64,000 nt of DNA from CALBTQ01 sp036725605. Lineage in GTDB: Bacteria; Lernaellota; Lernaellaia; Lernaellales; Lernaellaceae. Below are positions 33,905 to 42,443 of the stretch, one piece after another. The stretch covers positions 73,271-137,270 of the forward strand of contig DAIMDW010000015.1 of the NCBI GenBank assembly GCA_036725605.1. Reading direction: 5' to 3'. The translations under genes and the position numbers were made by a program. The notes beneath the pieces were generated by a model. It was not told where the DNA came from. It did no database searches and worked only from the letters and a program-made list of their open reading frames with translations. The stretch's first letter is position 1. Every line of letters starts with the position of its first letter.

Positions 33905-35307
33905 GCGATGCAACGTATGATCTGGCGGTGATCGGCGCCGGGCCGGGCGGTTACGTGGCCGGCATCCGCGCCGCGCAACACGGTTTGTCCACGGTGGTCA
34001 TCGAGGCGGAAAATCTGGGCGGCGAATGCCTCAACCACGGCTGCATTCCCAGCAAGGCGCTGATCCACGCGGCCGACCATTACGCGGGCCTGGATAAACT
34101 CAAGACCTTCGGCATCACCGTCGAGAACGCGGCGATCGACTACGGCACGGCGGTCAAGTGGAAGGACCGGATCGTCAAGCGCCTGACCACCGGCGTGGGC
34201 ACGTTGCTCAAGGCGGCGGGCGCGACGATCATCGAGGGGCGCGCACGGTTCGTCGCCGGCGACGTGCTGGAAGTGGAAACGGCCGAGGGCACGCAGCGTA
34301 TCCAAGCCGCGCACACGATCATCGCCACCGGCGCGCGGTCGATCGAAATTCCCGCGCTGCCCTTCGACGGGCGGACGATCATCGACAATCGCGCGGCCTT
34401 GGCGCTCACCGAAATTCCGCCGCGGTTGATCGTTATCGGCGGCGGGTACATCGGCCTGGAAATGGGCATCGTGTTCGCCAAACTCGGCAGCCGGGTGACC
34501 GTCGTCGAGTTGACCGAAGCCCTGCTGCCGACCTCGCCGAGCGAAGCGGTGAAGGTGGTCGAGCGCAACCTGCGGCGGATGAAAATCAAAACGATGCTCG
34601 GCGCGAAAGCGGCTGGCGTGACGATCGACAACGGCGTCGCCGCGCTGACCGTGCGCGACACCCAGGGCAATGAACAAGTACTGGAAGCGGAGAAAATCCT
34701 GGTGACCGTCGGGCGTCGGCCGAACACCGAAAATCTCGGGTTGGAAAACACCGGGGTCACGCTGGACAAGCGCGGCTTCGTCGAGGTCGATCCGCAGCGG
34801 CGCACGAGCGACGAGAAAATCTGGGCCATCGGCGATGTTGCGGGCGGTCCGCTGCTGGCGCACAAAGCCAGCGCCGAGGCGTTGGTGGCCGCCGACGCCA
34901 TCGCCGGCAAGGAAACGATTTTCGCGCCGCAAGCGATCGCCGCGGTGGTCTTCACCGATCCGGAAATCGCCACGGTCGGCCTGACGGTCGAGGAGGCCAA
35001 GGAGCAGGGGATTCCGGCGGCGGAAGCCGAATTTCCCTTCCTGGCGCTGGGGCGCTCGCTGACGATGAACAACAGCGACGGTTACTGCAAGTGGATCTTC
35101 CGCGGCGACGATCACACGATTCTCGGTTGCGAGATCGTCGGCCCGGAAGCCTCCAACCTCATCGGCGAGGGCGCGTTGGCGGTGGAAAAACAGTTGAAGC
35201 TCGAAGATGTCGCCGGCACGATTCACGCGCATCCGACGCTGCCCGAAGGGTTGGCCGAAGCCGCCGACCTGGGCCTGGGGCATCCGCTGCATTTGCCGAA
35301 AAGGTAG
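33901..35307 (+). CDS. lpdA: dihydrolipoyl dehydrogenase
   Basis: 468 residues. The FAD motif is VIGAGPGGYVAG, and the redox disulfide is Cys43-Cys48 in GGECLNHGCIPSK. The NAD motif is VIGGGYIGLEMG, and the second FAD contact is AIGDVAGGPLLAHKA. The C-terminal HAHPTLPE supplies the active-site His and Glu. It reoxidises dihydrolipoamide of oxoacid dehydrogenase or glycine-cleavage complexes, but no such subunits are nearby. Its place after two uncharacterised membrane proteins is unusual. ATG overlaps the upstream gene by 4 nt. Confidence 0.95.
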   Translation: MSDATYDLAVIGAGPGGYVAGIRAAQHGLSTVVIEAENLGGECLNHGCIPSKALIHAADHYAGLDKLKTFGITVENAAIDYGTAVKWKDRIVKRLTTGVGTLLKAAGATIIEGRARFVAGDVLEVETAEGTQRIQAAHTIIATGARSIEIPALPFDGRTIIDNRAALALTEIPPRLIVIGGGYIGLEMGIVFAKLGSRVTVVELTEALLPTSPSEAVKVVERNLRRMKIKTMLGAKAAGVTIDNGVAALTVRDTQGNEQVLEAEKILVTVGRRPNTENLGLENTGVTLDKRGFVEVDPQRRTSDEKIWAIGDVAGGPLLAHKASAEALVAADAIAGKETIFAPQAIAAVVFTDPEIATVGLTVEEAKEQGIPAAEAEFPFLALGRSLTMNNSDGYCKWIFRGDDHTILGCEIVGPEASNLIGEGALAVEKQLKLEDVAGTIHAHPTLPEGLAEAADLGLGHPLHLPKR

Positions 35308-35310
35308 ACA

Positions 35311-35343
35311 AAAAAAGGGGGCGAGATCGTCGCCCCCTCTTTC
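35311..35343. terminator. bidirectional intrinsic terminator
   Basis: Stem GGGGGCGA (35317-35324) and TCGCCCCC (35330-35337) with a five-base loop. On the plus strand it is followed by TCTTTC; on the minus strand by a run of T (from the A run just before 35317). It can end lpdA and, more strongly, the convergent Ig-domain lipoprotein gene. Confidence 0.85.
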
Positions 35344-35358
35344 ATGAACAGATAACCG

Positions 35359-38145
35359 TTAGAAAGCGTTCCACCAATCCAGCGGCCCGAGACTCGTGGT
35401 GCGCATGTTGATCGTGGTGGGCACCGGCAACGGCAGCACCCAACCGACCAGCGGGATTTCCAGATTCATCGTCATCGAAGTGTTGGCGTTGATGTCGGCC
35501 AGCATCTTGCCGTCGTCGGTAAAGCTGAGTTCGCCCACGGCGTCGAGGTTGAACTCGTTGACCAACGCCTCGTTGAAGAAGGCGTTGTCGAGCGTGAGCA
35601 CCTGCGTCATCGAGATGTTCATCTGCGGCGAGCCGTTGACGCCTGTGACCGTCGGCGCGTTGCCCATGCCGACCACGTCGATCAAGATGCGGCCCATCGG
35701 ATCGAACATGCCGTTTTCCTTTTCCTTGGACAGCTCGTCCGGATTGATCAGTCCGCCGATGAAATCGAGGATCGCTTCGAGCGTCAGCCCCGTGCTGGTG
35801 GCGTGCATGAAGTTGCCCGAAATCAACTCGATGTCCATGAAGGGCTGGCCTTCCAGGTCGTAATCGAGTCCGTGGATCCAGGAAACCATGTAGCCCGCCG
35901 CGTAAGCGTTTTCCGGAATCAGCGAGCCCATCATATTGAAGTAATTGCAGTCGGGCGTCGGCTTGACCTCGGTGTTGTCGATGTAGCCCGAACCGTCGCG
36001 GTCAACCAGCGGATCGATCGCCAGCACCAGCGGCACCCAGCTATTGGCGGCGGCGGCGACGAAGTCGATCCAGATTTCCTCCACGCCTTCCATGCCGCCG
36101 GGCGAATGATCGTAGTCGAGATCCAGCCCGATGCCCATGTAGTTGGTCACGTCCTTGGAAATCGCCAGGCGATAGTAGTGACCGGGAATCAGGTCTTGGT
36201 TCGGATAGAACGAATAGCGATACCACTGCTTGACCAGCGTGCCGGGGACATTGGTGATGCCCGCGGAGAGGTCGAGCACGCGGAAGGTATCGCCCAGAAT
36301 GATCGTGTCCGGGTCCATGATCTGGCTGAAGAACACTTCGACGGGGAAGTGCCCCGGCATCGACGGACTCAGGCCGTTGCCCGGGTTGGTCGTGCCCAGA
36401 TACGGCGGTTCGCCGGACCATTCGATCGCCCCGGTGCCGAACAGCACGATCTTTTCTTCGCTCAGCACGTTGCCGTGCAGATCGGCCAGACCGGCGCCGA
36501 CGATGATGCGGTAGGTCGTATCGGCCTCCAGCGGCGCGCGGGGAATCAACAAAACCTTGGGGCCGTTGACCAGCAGGTCGCAGGCAATCGGCGCGCCGTT
36601 GATTTTACGCAGGCCGATGAAGGAGCGTGCGCTGACCGATTCCACCGGCTCGTCGAACACGAGAGAAATCGGATCGCCCAGGCGCACGTTTTGCGAACCC
36701 GGCGTGGGTGAAGTCACGCGAATGGAAGGCGGAGCGGTGTCGACCGGCATTTCGAGGAACTCGATCGCGTCGTGCATTTCCAGGCTCATGCGCGTGGAGA
36801 TGCGCTCGCCGAGCACGAAGATTTCCGCGACGCCGGCCATCTGCATGACCAGCCGTCCGCTTTCCTTGTCGACGAAAACCTGCCCGTAAAGCTGCGTGCC
36901 CAGAATGTTCTGCGCCATCATCACGTTGGTGTTGTCGTCTTCGGTGGTGATGGCCGAGTCGAACAGCAACGTCAGGTAGGTCGGTCCGCCGACGACGGAC
37001 GTGAACGCGTCCGAGCGCGCCATGAAACCGACCGCGTCGGTGAGCACGTGAATCGTAATCGCGCCGGTTTCCAGACCGGTGTCGATCTGGCCGCCCAACG
37101 TCGCGCCCAACGAGGTGGCGCGCAGTTGCTGGCCGGCGCGAATGACGATGGGGATGAAGTCGGGATGATCGGCCGTGGCGCACTGCTCGGCTTCCATCTG
37201 CCCGCTCATGAAGACCGAGCTGTCGCCCAGCAGATCGCTGTAGGTCTTCATCGAGTTGGTGTGGTTGCCGGTCAACGGATGGTAGGGCAGATCCTCGGGC
37301 GAAGCGGCGGGTTCGCAGGAGCTGAACTCGCCGGTCGTCGGGCAATTCTCCACGCGCAGCACCGCGTGCGGATAGCTGTTGCGCACATCGTATTCGTAGG
37401 TCTGATCCTCGCCCAGATTCTCGCCGTTGATGTCGGTCAGGCCCGCGCCGAAGGTCATGACGTACTTGCCGGCGGGCAGATCTTCGGCCGGGTCGAAAAC
37501 AATCTGATTGCCGTGGAAGAACAGGTTGCCGGCCACCAGGGCGCCGGCGGCGTCGGTGAAGGTCACCGTCTCGCCGTAGACGATCGAATCCTGCGCCAGC
37601 GGTTCGGAGAAGAAGGCGCGGAAGGTTTGCACGTCGAACACCAGGTCGCTGGCCGGATCGGGCATGACCGTGGTGATCGCCGGACGCAGGCCGTCCAGCG
37701 GACGATCGGCCATCGTGTCGAACGCCAAAAAGAGACCGTCGGTCGGAATGTCGGCCTTTTCACCGTCGGCGCTGTAGATTTCGGAGGAAACCCACAGCTC
37801 GTAGCGGTGCATCGGCAGCAACTGGTTTTGCGGCGTGATGATCAACGACGGTCCCTGGATGCGCACCGCAACCGGAATGACGGTCAGTGTCTGGTTGTCG
37901 TTCACGACTTGCAGGCGAACCATGCCGAGGTTGATGTTGTCGGCCAGCGTTTTATTGAAGCGAATGACCATCGCGCCGGTGAGCGGAAACTCGCGCATCA
38001 TGTGCGGCGGATAGGTGTACGTCGCGGTGAAGGGCAGTTCATCGGATGCCGGCCGGTAGGTGTCGTCGTATTTCGTTTCGCAACCGGCGACGACTATCGC
38101 CAGAGCGAAGGCCAAGAACAGGAAAAGAAATACACGATTTTTCAT
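35359..38145 (-). CDS. large lipoprotein with SbsA-type Ig-like (Big_5) domains
   Basis: 928 residues. The signal peptide ends in VVAGC (Cys22). Several modules show the Big_5/SbsA pattern, in which a segment such as PLTGAMVIRFNKTLAD or DPISLVFDEPVE is followed about 60 residues later by LLPMHRYELWV or LEADTTYRIIV; they are seen near residues 35-140, 155-250, 470-570 and 575-680. The C-terminal 250 residues contain a long region mentioning DIELISGN and end in beta strands. Likely surface or periplasmic and possibly adhesive or structural. It lies 19 nt after the FadL homologue in the same orientation, so they may be one operon. Confidence 0.78.
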   Translation of the reverse strand: MKNRVFLFLFLAFALAIVVAGCETKYDDTYRPASDELPFTATYTYPPHMMREFPLTGAMVIRFNKTLADNINLGMVRLQVVNDNQTLTVIPVAVRIQGPSLIITPQNQLLPMHRYELWVSSEIYSADGEKADIPTDGLFLAFDTMADRPLDGLRPAITTVMPDPASDLVFDVQTFRAFFSEPLAQDSIVYGETVTFTDAAGALVAGNLFFHGNQIVFDPAEDLPAGKYVMTFGAGLTDINGENLGEDQTYEYDVRNSYPHAVLRVENCPTTGEFSSCEPAASPEDLPYHPLTGNHTNSMKTYSDLLGDSSVFMSGQMEAEQCATADHPDFIPIVIRAGQQLRATSLGATLGGQIDTGLETGAITIHVLTDAVGFMARSDAFTSVVGGPTYLTLLFDSAITTEDDNTNVMMAQNILGTQLYGQVFVDKESGRLVMQMAGVAEIFVLGERISTRMSLEMHDAIEFLEMPVDTAPPSIRVTSPTPGSQNVRLGDPISLVFDEPVESVSARSFIGLRKINGAPIACDLLVNGPKVLLIPRAPLEADTTYRIIVGAGLADLHGNVLSEEKIVLFGTGAIEWSGEPPYLGTTNPGNGLSPSMPGHFPVEVFFSQIMDPDTIILGDTFRVLDLSAGITNVPGTLVKQWYRYSFYPNQDLIPGHYYRLAISKDVTNYMGIGLDLDYDHSPGGMEGVEEIWIDFVAAAANSWVPLVLAIDPLVDRDGSGYIDNTEVKPTPDCNYFNMMGSLIPENAYAAGYMVSWIHGLDYDLEGQPFMDIELISGNFMHATSTGLTLEAILDFIGGLINPDELSKEKENGMFDPMGRILIDVVGMGNAPTVTGVNGSPQMNISMTQVLTLDNAFFNEALVNEFNLDAVGELSFTDDGKMLADINANTSMTMNLEIPLVGWVLPLPVPTTINMRTTSLGPLDWWNAF

Positions 38146-38164
38146 GCGTACCTCCTTTCCTCGG

Positions 38165-39424
38165 TTAGAAGCGTAGCGTCATCGAGAACACGCCGCCGTT
38201 CATGATGCCGCTGCTTTCGTATTCTATACCGTCCGAGGTCTCGAATTCGTTCTCGACCAGGTAGTGCATGAAGTACGCCGCGTCGAAGCGGACGGGGAAG
38301 GCCAACAGCACCGGATCCTGCCAGTCGTAACCGACGCCGGCGCTGACCATGTGCTTGTCGTTGTCGAGAATGACGTTGCCGTTCGAGCCCGGTTTGTCGA
38401 AGGGATTGGGCTCGTAGCCGTAACCGGTGCGCAGGAAGAAGTACTCGAATGGTTCGAATTCCAGACCGACGTGCGGCACCCAGATGTTGACCAGATCGAT
38501 GTCCAGACCGGCGCGGGCCAGGTCGTGTTCGCCCATCTGATCCTGCACCTGCTCGTAGTTGTACCAGACGATGTCGCTGTGCAGCGTGAACCAATCCAGC
38601 GCGCGCCAGGCGAAGCCGAACGCCGCGCGGGGCGGGTGGACGCTGTCTTTGAACATCAAGGTCATCGGCAGATCGGCCAACGGGCTCTCGCCCACCTGCG
38701 CCGACGCGCCCACGACGATCGGGTCGAACTGACCGTGCGTCGCGCCGTGGTAGGTCAGGCCCAGGTCGATCGGCTCGAAGTGCAGCAACAACGCGGCCAC
38801 CGGCGCGCCGCGCAGGTCGACCGTAACCGCCATGCCTTCGTTGTTGGTGTTGCCCGACATGTCGGTGCGCAGGAACATATCGTTCTTGGTGTGCAGCGTG
38901 GTGAGCACGCCGCCGCCCAGGTACAACCAATTGAACACCTTAAAACCCAACGCGCCGTTCAAGGTGAATGAAGATACGCCGTAACGCGAATAGTGTCCTT
39001 CGGCGTACTGAAGATCGTTGAAGCGGATGAACGCGTTCATGTTGTCGTCGAGGCTGATGTTCACGCCCAACGCCACCGGCCATTTGGATTTCAGCAGGCT
39101 GTTGAGTTTGATCACCAGGTTGGTCTGCACCACTTCGTTGGCTTCGTCGAAGGTGAACGTGTCGCCCTTGGGCCCGCCTTCGAATTCAGGCTTGCCGTAC
39201 AGGTAGCTGAGCATGATCTGCGAATTTTCCATCATCGCCATGGCGGCGGGATTGAAGAATGCGCAGGAAGCGTCATCGGTCAAAGCCGTATAGGCCGATC
39301 CGATTCCGATGCCGCGAGCGCCGAAGCCGAAGCCATACGGTATGTTATTCAAACCGGCGAAAGCGGTCAGGGGAATCAACAATAATACGAACGTCAATCC
39401 CCAAGTAAAAATTCGTTGCTTCAC
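38165..39424 (-). CDS. FadL/TodX-family outer-membrane transporter
   Basis: 419 residues. A signal peptide (about 1-22) ends AFAG. The mature N-terminus NIPYGFGFGARGIGIGSAYTALTDDASCAFFNPAAMA carries the family's conserved N-P-A-x-(L/M) motif of the plug domain. Alternating aromatic beta strands follow, and the protein ends in FSMTLRF, the C-terminal Phe signature used for beta-barrel insertion. It should bring fatty acids or other hydrophobic compounds across the outer membrane, consistent with the acyl-CoA dehydrogenase upstream in the window. AAGGAGG precedes ATG 39424. Confidence 0.85.
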   Translation of the reverse strand: MKQRIFTWGLTFVLLLIPLTAFAGLNNIPYGFGFGARGIGIGSAYTALTDDASCAFFNPAAMAMMENSQIMLSYLYGKPEFEGGPKGDTFTFDEANEVVQTNLVIKLNSLLKSKWPVALGVNISLDDNMNAFIRFNDLQYAEGHYSRYGVSSFTLNGALGFKVFNWLYLGGGVLTTLHTKNDMFLRTDMSGNTNNEGMAVTVDLRGAPVAALLLHFEPIDLGLTYHGATHGQFDPIVVGASAQVGESPLADLPMTLMFKDSVHPPRAAFGFAWRALDWFTLHSDIVWYNYEQVQDQMGEHDLARAGLDIDLVNIWVPHVGLEFEPFEYFFLRTGYGYEPNPFDKPGSNGNVILDNDKHMVSAGVGYDWQDPVLLAFPVRFDAAYFMHYLVENEFETSDGIEYESSGIMNGGVFSMTLRF

Positions 39425-39773
39425 AGTGCCCTCCTTGTCTGTTCCGTTCAGAAATAGACGAATTGAGTACGAAATGGATTCTCCCCATACGAACTTGAGA
39501 TTGCACGTTGTGTCGTCTGTTGCTGGATGTATTTTCTTAGAAGATGTTGAGATTGCTGAAAGAAACGTTACATTAGGTTTCTGTGAGTGTCAAATTAAAG
39601 CCGGTTGGAAGAGAAAAACTAAAATTTCCGGATTATTACGTTGCGCACGTTGGGGAAAAATCGATCATTTTTCATTTTTTTCATAGTTGACTCGGTAACA
39701 CTGGAAGTATTACACTCCAATGTCTACTATAATGGTAGACAATGGTGCGTTAAGTAGGTTTTGCGGAGATAAA
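39425..39773. other. non-coding divergent promoter region between fadL-like and iscS genes
   Basis: A 349-nt A+T-rich gap, clearly lower in G+C than its surroundings. Apart from the candidate IscR sites near iscS (39683-39741), I see no gene or terminator. A plus-strand open frame crossing it from within the fadL-like gene lacks a ribosome site and any family resemblance. Confidence 0.6.
39683..39741. promoter_or_regulatory. candidate IscR/Rrf2 operators over the iscS promoter
   Basis: TGTCTAC (39721-39727) and GTAGACA (39735-39741) form a perfect 7-bp inverted repeat whose spacer holds TATAAT (39728-39733), a consensus -10. A bound regulator would block the promoter. Upstream, ATAGTTGACT at 39683-39692 equals the left half of the E. 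coli IscR type 1 consensus, with an imperfect right half ending AGTAT at 39706-39710 and a spacer longer than usual. An Rrf2 regulator is encoded two genes downstream, so autoregulation is plausible. Confidence 0.5.
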
Positions 39774-40997
39774 ATGAAAAAAATCTATCTCGATCATAAC
39801 GCAACGACGCCGGTGGATCCTCTGGTCCTGGAGGCTATGTTGCCGTATTTGCAGGAATCTTTCGGTAACGCCAGTTCCATTCATGCCTTCGGTCGGGAAG
39901 CCGCCGAAGGGCTGACCGCGGCGCGGGAAACCGTCGCGGGCATCTTGGGATGCACCACCAAAGAGGTGCTCTTCACCTCGGGCGCGACCGAAAGCGACAA
40001 CCTGGCGTTGCGCGGCGTGGTGGCGGCCAACCGGAAAAAGGGCAACCACATCGTCATCAGTTCCATCGAGCATCCGGCGGTGCTCAACACGGCGCAGGCG
40101 CTGGAAAAAGAAGGCGTGCAGGTTACCTATCTGCCGGTCGACAACGACGGCCTGGTCGATCCGGCGCAGGTGAAGGCGGCGATCCGCCCCGATACAATTC
40201 TGGTTTCGGTGATGTACGCCAACAACGAAACCGGCGTGATTCAGCCGATCGCGGCCATCGGCAAGATCGTGCGCGAGGCCGGCGTGCTGTTTCACACCGA
40301 CGCGGTGCAGGCGGCGGGCAAGCTGCCGCTGAACGTCGACGAACTGCAGTGCGATCTGATGAGCCTGTCGGGACATAAAATTTACGGCCCGAAAGGCGTC
40401 GGCGTGTTGTACGTGCGCCAGGGCGCGAGGCTTGCGCCCATGATCACCGGCGGCCATCACGAGTTCAACAAACGCGCGGGCACCGAGAACGTGCCGAGCG
40501 TCGCCGGTTTTGCCAAGGCGCTGGAGTTGGCCGAACAACGGCGCGAAGAGGACGCCCGACGCATCGGCGAAATGCGCGACACGCTGGAAAAACGCCTGCT
40601 GGAGCTGCTGCCGCAAATTTTCATCACCGCGCAGGGCGCACCGCGTCTGCCCAACACCTCCCACCTGTTGCTGCACTTCATCGAGGGCGAGGGGTTCCTC
40701 ATGCGCCTGGCGCTCAACCACGGCATCGCCATCAGCACCGGCAGCGCCTGCACGAGCGGCACGCTGGGCACCAGCCACGTGCTGGACGCGATGGGTCTGC
40801 CCAAGCAATTGGCCAACAGCGGCGTGCGCATCTCGCTGGGACGGGGCAACACCATGGAGGAAATGGAACTGGCCGCCGCGGCCATCGCGCAGGAGGCTCA
40901 GCGGCTGCGCGACATGAGCCCCTTATACGACAATTACCACAGCGGCCGCATGGCCGAAGAGGACCGACGCCGGTACGACGTTTGGGCGTCAAAATAA
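39774..40997 (+). CDS. iscS: cysteine desulfurase
   Basis: 407 residues, PLP-dependent. IYLDHNATTPVDP opens the fold. The PLP Lys lies in MSLSGHKIYGPKG, and the active-site Cys lies in STGSACTSG. It removes sulfur from cysteine and hands it to the IscU scaffold. ATG 39774 has GGAG at 39765-39768 and is preferred over an upstream ATG at 39720 that would lie inside the promoter repeat. First gene of iscS-iscR-iscU; this order differs from iscR-iscS-iscU of proteobacterial models. Confidence 0.94.
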   Translation: MKKIYLDHNATTPVDPLVLEAMLPYLQESFGNASSIHAFGREAAEGLTAARETVAGILGCTTKEVLFTSGATESDNLALRGVVAANRKKGNHIVISSIEHPAVLNTAQALEKEGVQVTYLPVDNDGLVDPAQVKAAIRPDTILVSVMYANNETGVIQPIAAIGKIVREAGVLFHTDAVQAAGKLPLNVDELQCDLMSLSGHKIYGPKGVGVLYVRQGARLAPMITGGHHEFNKRAGTENVPSVAGFAKALELAEQRREEDARRIGEMRDTLEKRLLELLPQIFITAQGAPRLPNTSHLLLHFIEGEGFLMRLALNHGIAISTGSACTSGTLGTSHVLDAMGLPKQLANSGVRISLGRGNTMEEMELAAAAIAQEAQRLRDMSPLYDNYHSGRMAEEDRRRYDVWASK

Positions 40998-41013
40998 AAA
41001 ACGGGGAGGAACT

Positions 41014-41457
41014 GTGCGAATCTCGACCAAAGGACGGTACGGCTTGCGGGCCCTGGTGGATCTGGCCGCTCACTATCAGGAACGGCCGGTGTTGCTTAGC
41101 GAAATCGCCGATCGCCAAACCTTGAGCAAACGCTACCTGGAGCGTCTGTTCACGCAATTGCGCGACAACGGTATCCTGCGCAGCGTACGCGGGGCGTCGG
41201 GCGGTTACATGCTCAACCGCAAGCCCAGCGAGATCACGGTGACCGAAATTCTCGAAGCGCTGGAGGGCTCGTTATCGCCCGTCGAGTGCATTGTGGATTC
41301 GCAATTGTGCCGGCGCACCGAACGGTGCGTCACCCACGATTTGTGGAACGAACTCAGCGCGACCATCCGCGAAAAACTCGACAGCGTTTCACTCGAGCAA
41401 CTCAAAGACAAACAGTTGGCCGATGAACGCGAAAACGCCAACATGTATTACATTTGA
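41014..41457 (+). CDS. iscR: Rrf2-family transcriptional regulator IscR
   Basis: 147 residues from GTG, with GGGAGG upstream. The winged-helix N-terminus MRISTKGRYGLRALVDLA is typical. Cluster ligands are Cys92, Cys99 and Cys105 with His108 nearby, close to Cys92/98/104/His107 in E. coli IscR, so a 2Fe-2S-sensing form is expected. Between iscS and iscU, it should adjust Fe-S biogenesis to demand, likely through the repeat over the iscS promoter. Confidence 0.92.
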   Translation: MRISTKGRYGLRALVDLAAHYQERPVLLSEIADRQTLSKRYLERLFTQLRDNGILRSVRGASGGYMLNRKPSEITVTEILEALEGSLSPVECIVDSQLCRRTERCVTHDLWNELSATIREKLDSVSLEQLKDKQLADERENANMYYI

Positions 41458-41484
41458 CGCCTCCGGCGGCGATGAGAGGACGAC

Positions 41485-41958
41485 ATGTACAGCGACAAGG
41501 TCATGGATCATTTCACCAATCCGCGCAACGTGGGCGTGATCGAGAACGCCGACGGCATCGGCGAGGAAGGCAATCCGATTTGCGGCGACATGATGACCTT
41601 CTACATCAAGGTCGAGGACGGCCGGCTGACGGAAGTGAAATACAAAACCTTCGGCTGCGGCGCGGCGATCGCCGTGTCCAGCATGATCAGCGAAATGGCG
41701 CTGGGTAAAACGCTGAGCGAAGCCATGGCCATTTCCAACAAGAGCGTGGCCGAGGAACTCGACGGTCTGCCGCCACGCAAATTGCACTGCTCGAATTTGG
41801 GCGCCGACGCGCTGCACCTGGCGATTCAGGATTACCTGTCGCGCCATCCGCAGGAAGCGGCGTCCTTGAAGATGCCCGAGCGTTCGCGTGAGGACGTGTA
41901 TGAAGAACGGTTCGGCCGTTTCGGGCACGGTCCGGCGCCGACGGAGAAAACCGATTAA
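41485..41958 (+). CDS. iscU: Fe-S cluster scaffold IscU/NifU N-terminal type
   Basis: 157 residues. The three cluster Cys are 33 (NPICGD), 58 (FGCGAA) and 102 (KLHCSNLGADAL), with Asp35 also conserved. About 25 extra residues follow the usual end of IscU and are charged. No C-terminal Nfu domain is present. Receives sulfur from IscS and builds 2Fe-2S clusters. Its stop overlaps the convergent rfaE2 end by 4 nt. Confidence 0.94.
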   Translation: MYSDKVMDHFTNPRNVGVIENADGIGEEGNPICGDMMTFYIKVEDGRLTEVKYKTFGCGAAIAVSSMISEMALGKTLSEAMAISNKSVAEELDGLPPRKLHCSNLGADALHLAIQDYLSRHPQEAASLKMPERSREDVYEERFGRFGHGPAPTEKTD

Positions 41959-42443
41959 TCTTCGCCGCGCGCTTTCTTGAGCAGATTGGTCGTCGACTGA
42001 CCCCGCACCAAATCCACCCGCAACACGCGTCCGCCGCGCGCCTGCACGGTGTCGCTGCCCACGATTTCATCGGGGCCCCAATCGCCGCCTTTGACCAGCA
42101 CGTCGGGCTGGATTTGCACGATGATCTCCTGCGGCGTCGGTTCGTCGAACACGGTGACGTAATCGACCGCCGCGAAGGCGGCCAGCGTTTCGGCGCGTTC
42201 GGCTTCGGGATGAATCGGCCGGTCGTCGCCTTTGTTCAACCGGCGCACCGAGGCGTCGGCGTTGATCGCCACGATCAGCACGTCGCCTTCCGCCTTGGCC
42301 TGTTGCAACAAACGAACGTGACCGACGTGCAAAATGTCGAAACAGCCGTTGGTGAACACGAGCGTGCGTCCCGCCGCGCGTTCGCGCTCCAGGCGCGGCA
42401 GCAGATCGGCGAGAGCGAACACCTTGTCGTAAGTCAGTTTCAT
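41955..42443 (-). CDS. rfaE2: D-glycero-beta-D-manno-heptose 1-phosphate adenylyltransferase
   Basis: 162 residues, the stand-alone C-terminal domain of HldE. FTNGCFDILHVGHVRLL holds the HxGH nucleotidyltransferase motif, and DVLVKGGDW and STTNLL(K) follow as usual. It makes ADP-heptose for the LPS inner core. The ATG overlaps the OmpA-like gene by 4 nt. The kinase half (HldE N-terminal/RfaE1) is not in the window. Confidence 0.94.
   Translation of the reverse strand: MKLTYDKVFALADLLPRLERERAAGRTLVFTNGCFDILHVGHVRLLQQAKAEGDVLIVAINADASVRRLNKGDDRPIHPEAERAETLAAFAAVDYVTVFDEPTPQEIIVQIQPDVLVKGGDWGPDEIVGSDTVQARGGRVLRVDLVRGQSTTNLLKKARGED

Noticed and set aside
39309..39686. 125-codon plus-strand open frame between the FadL-like gene and iscS
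   Set aside because: Starts inside the FadL gene, has no Shine-Dalgarno, changes composition at the gene border and resembles no family.
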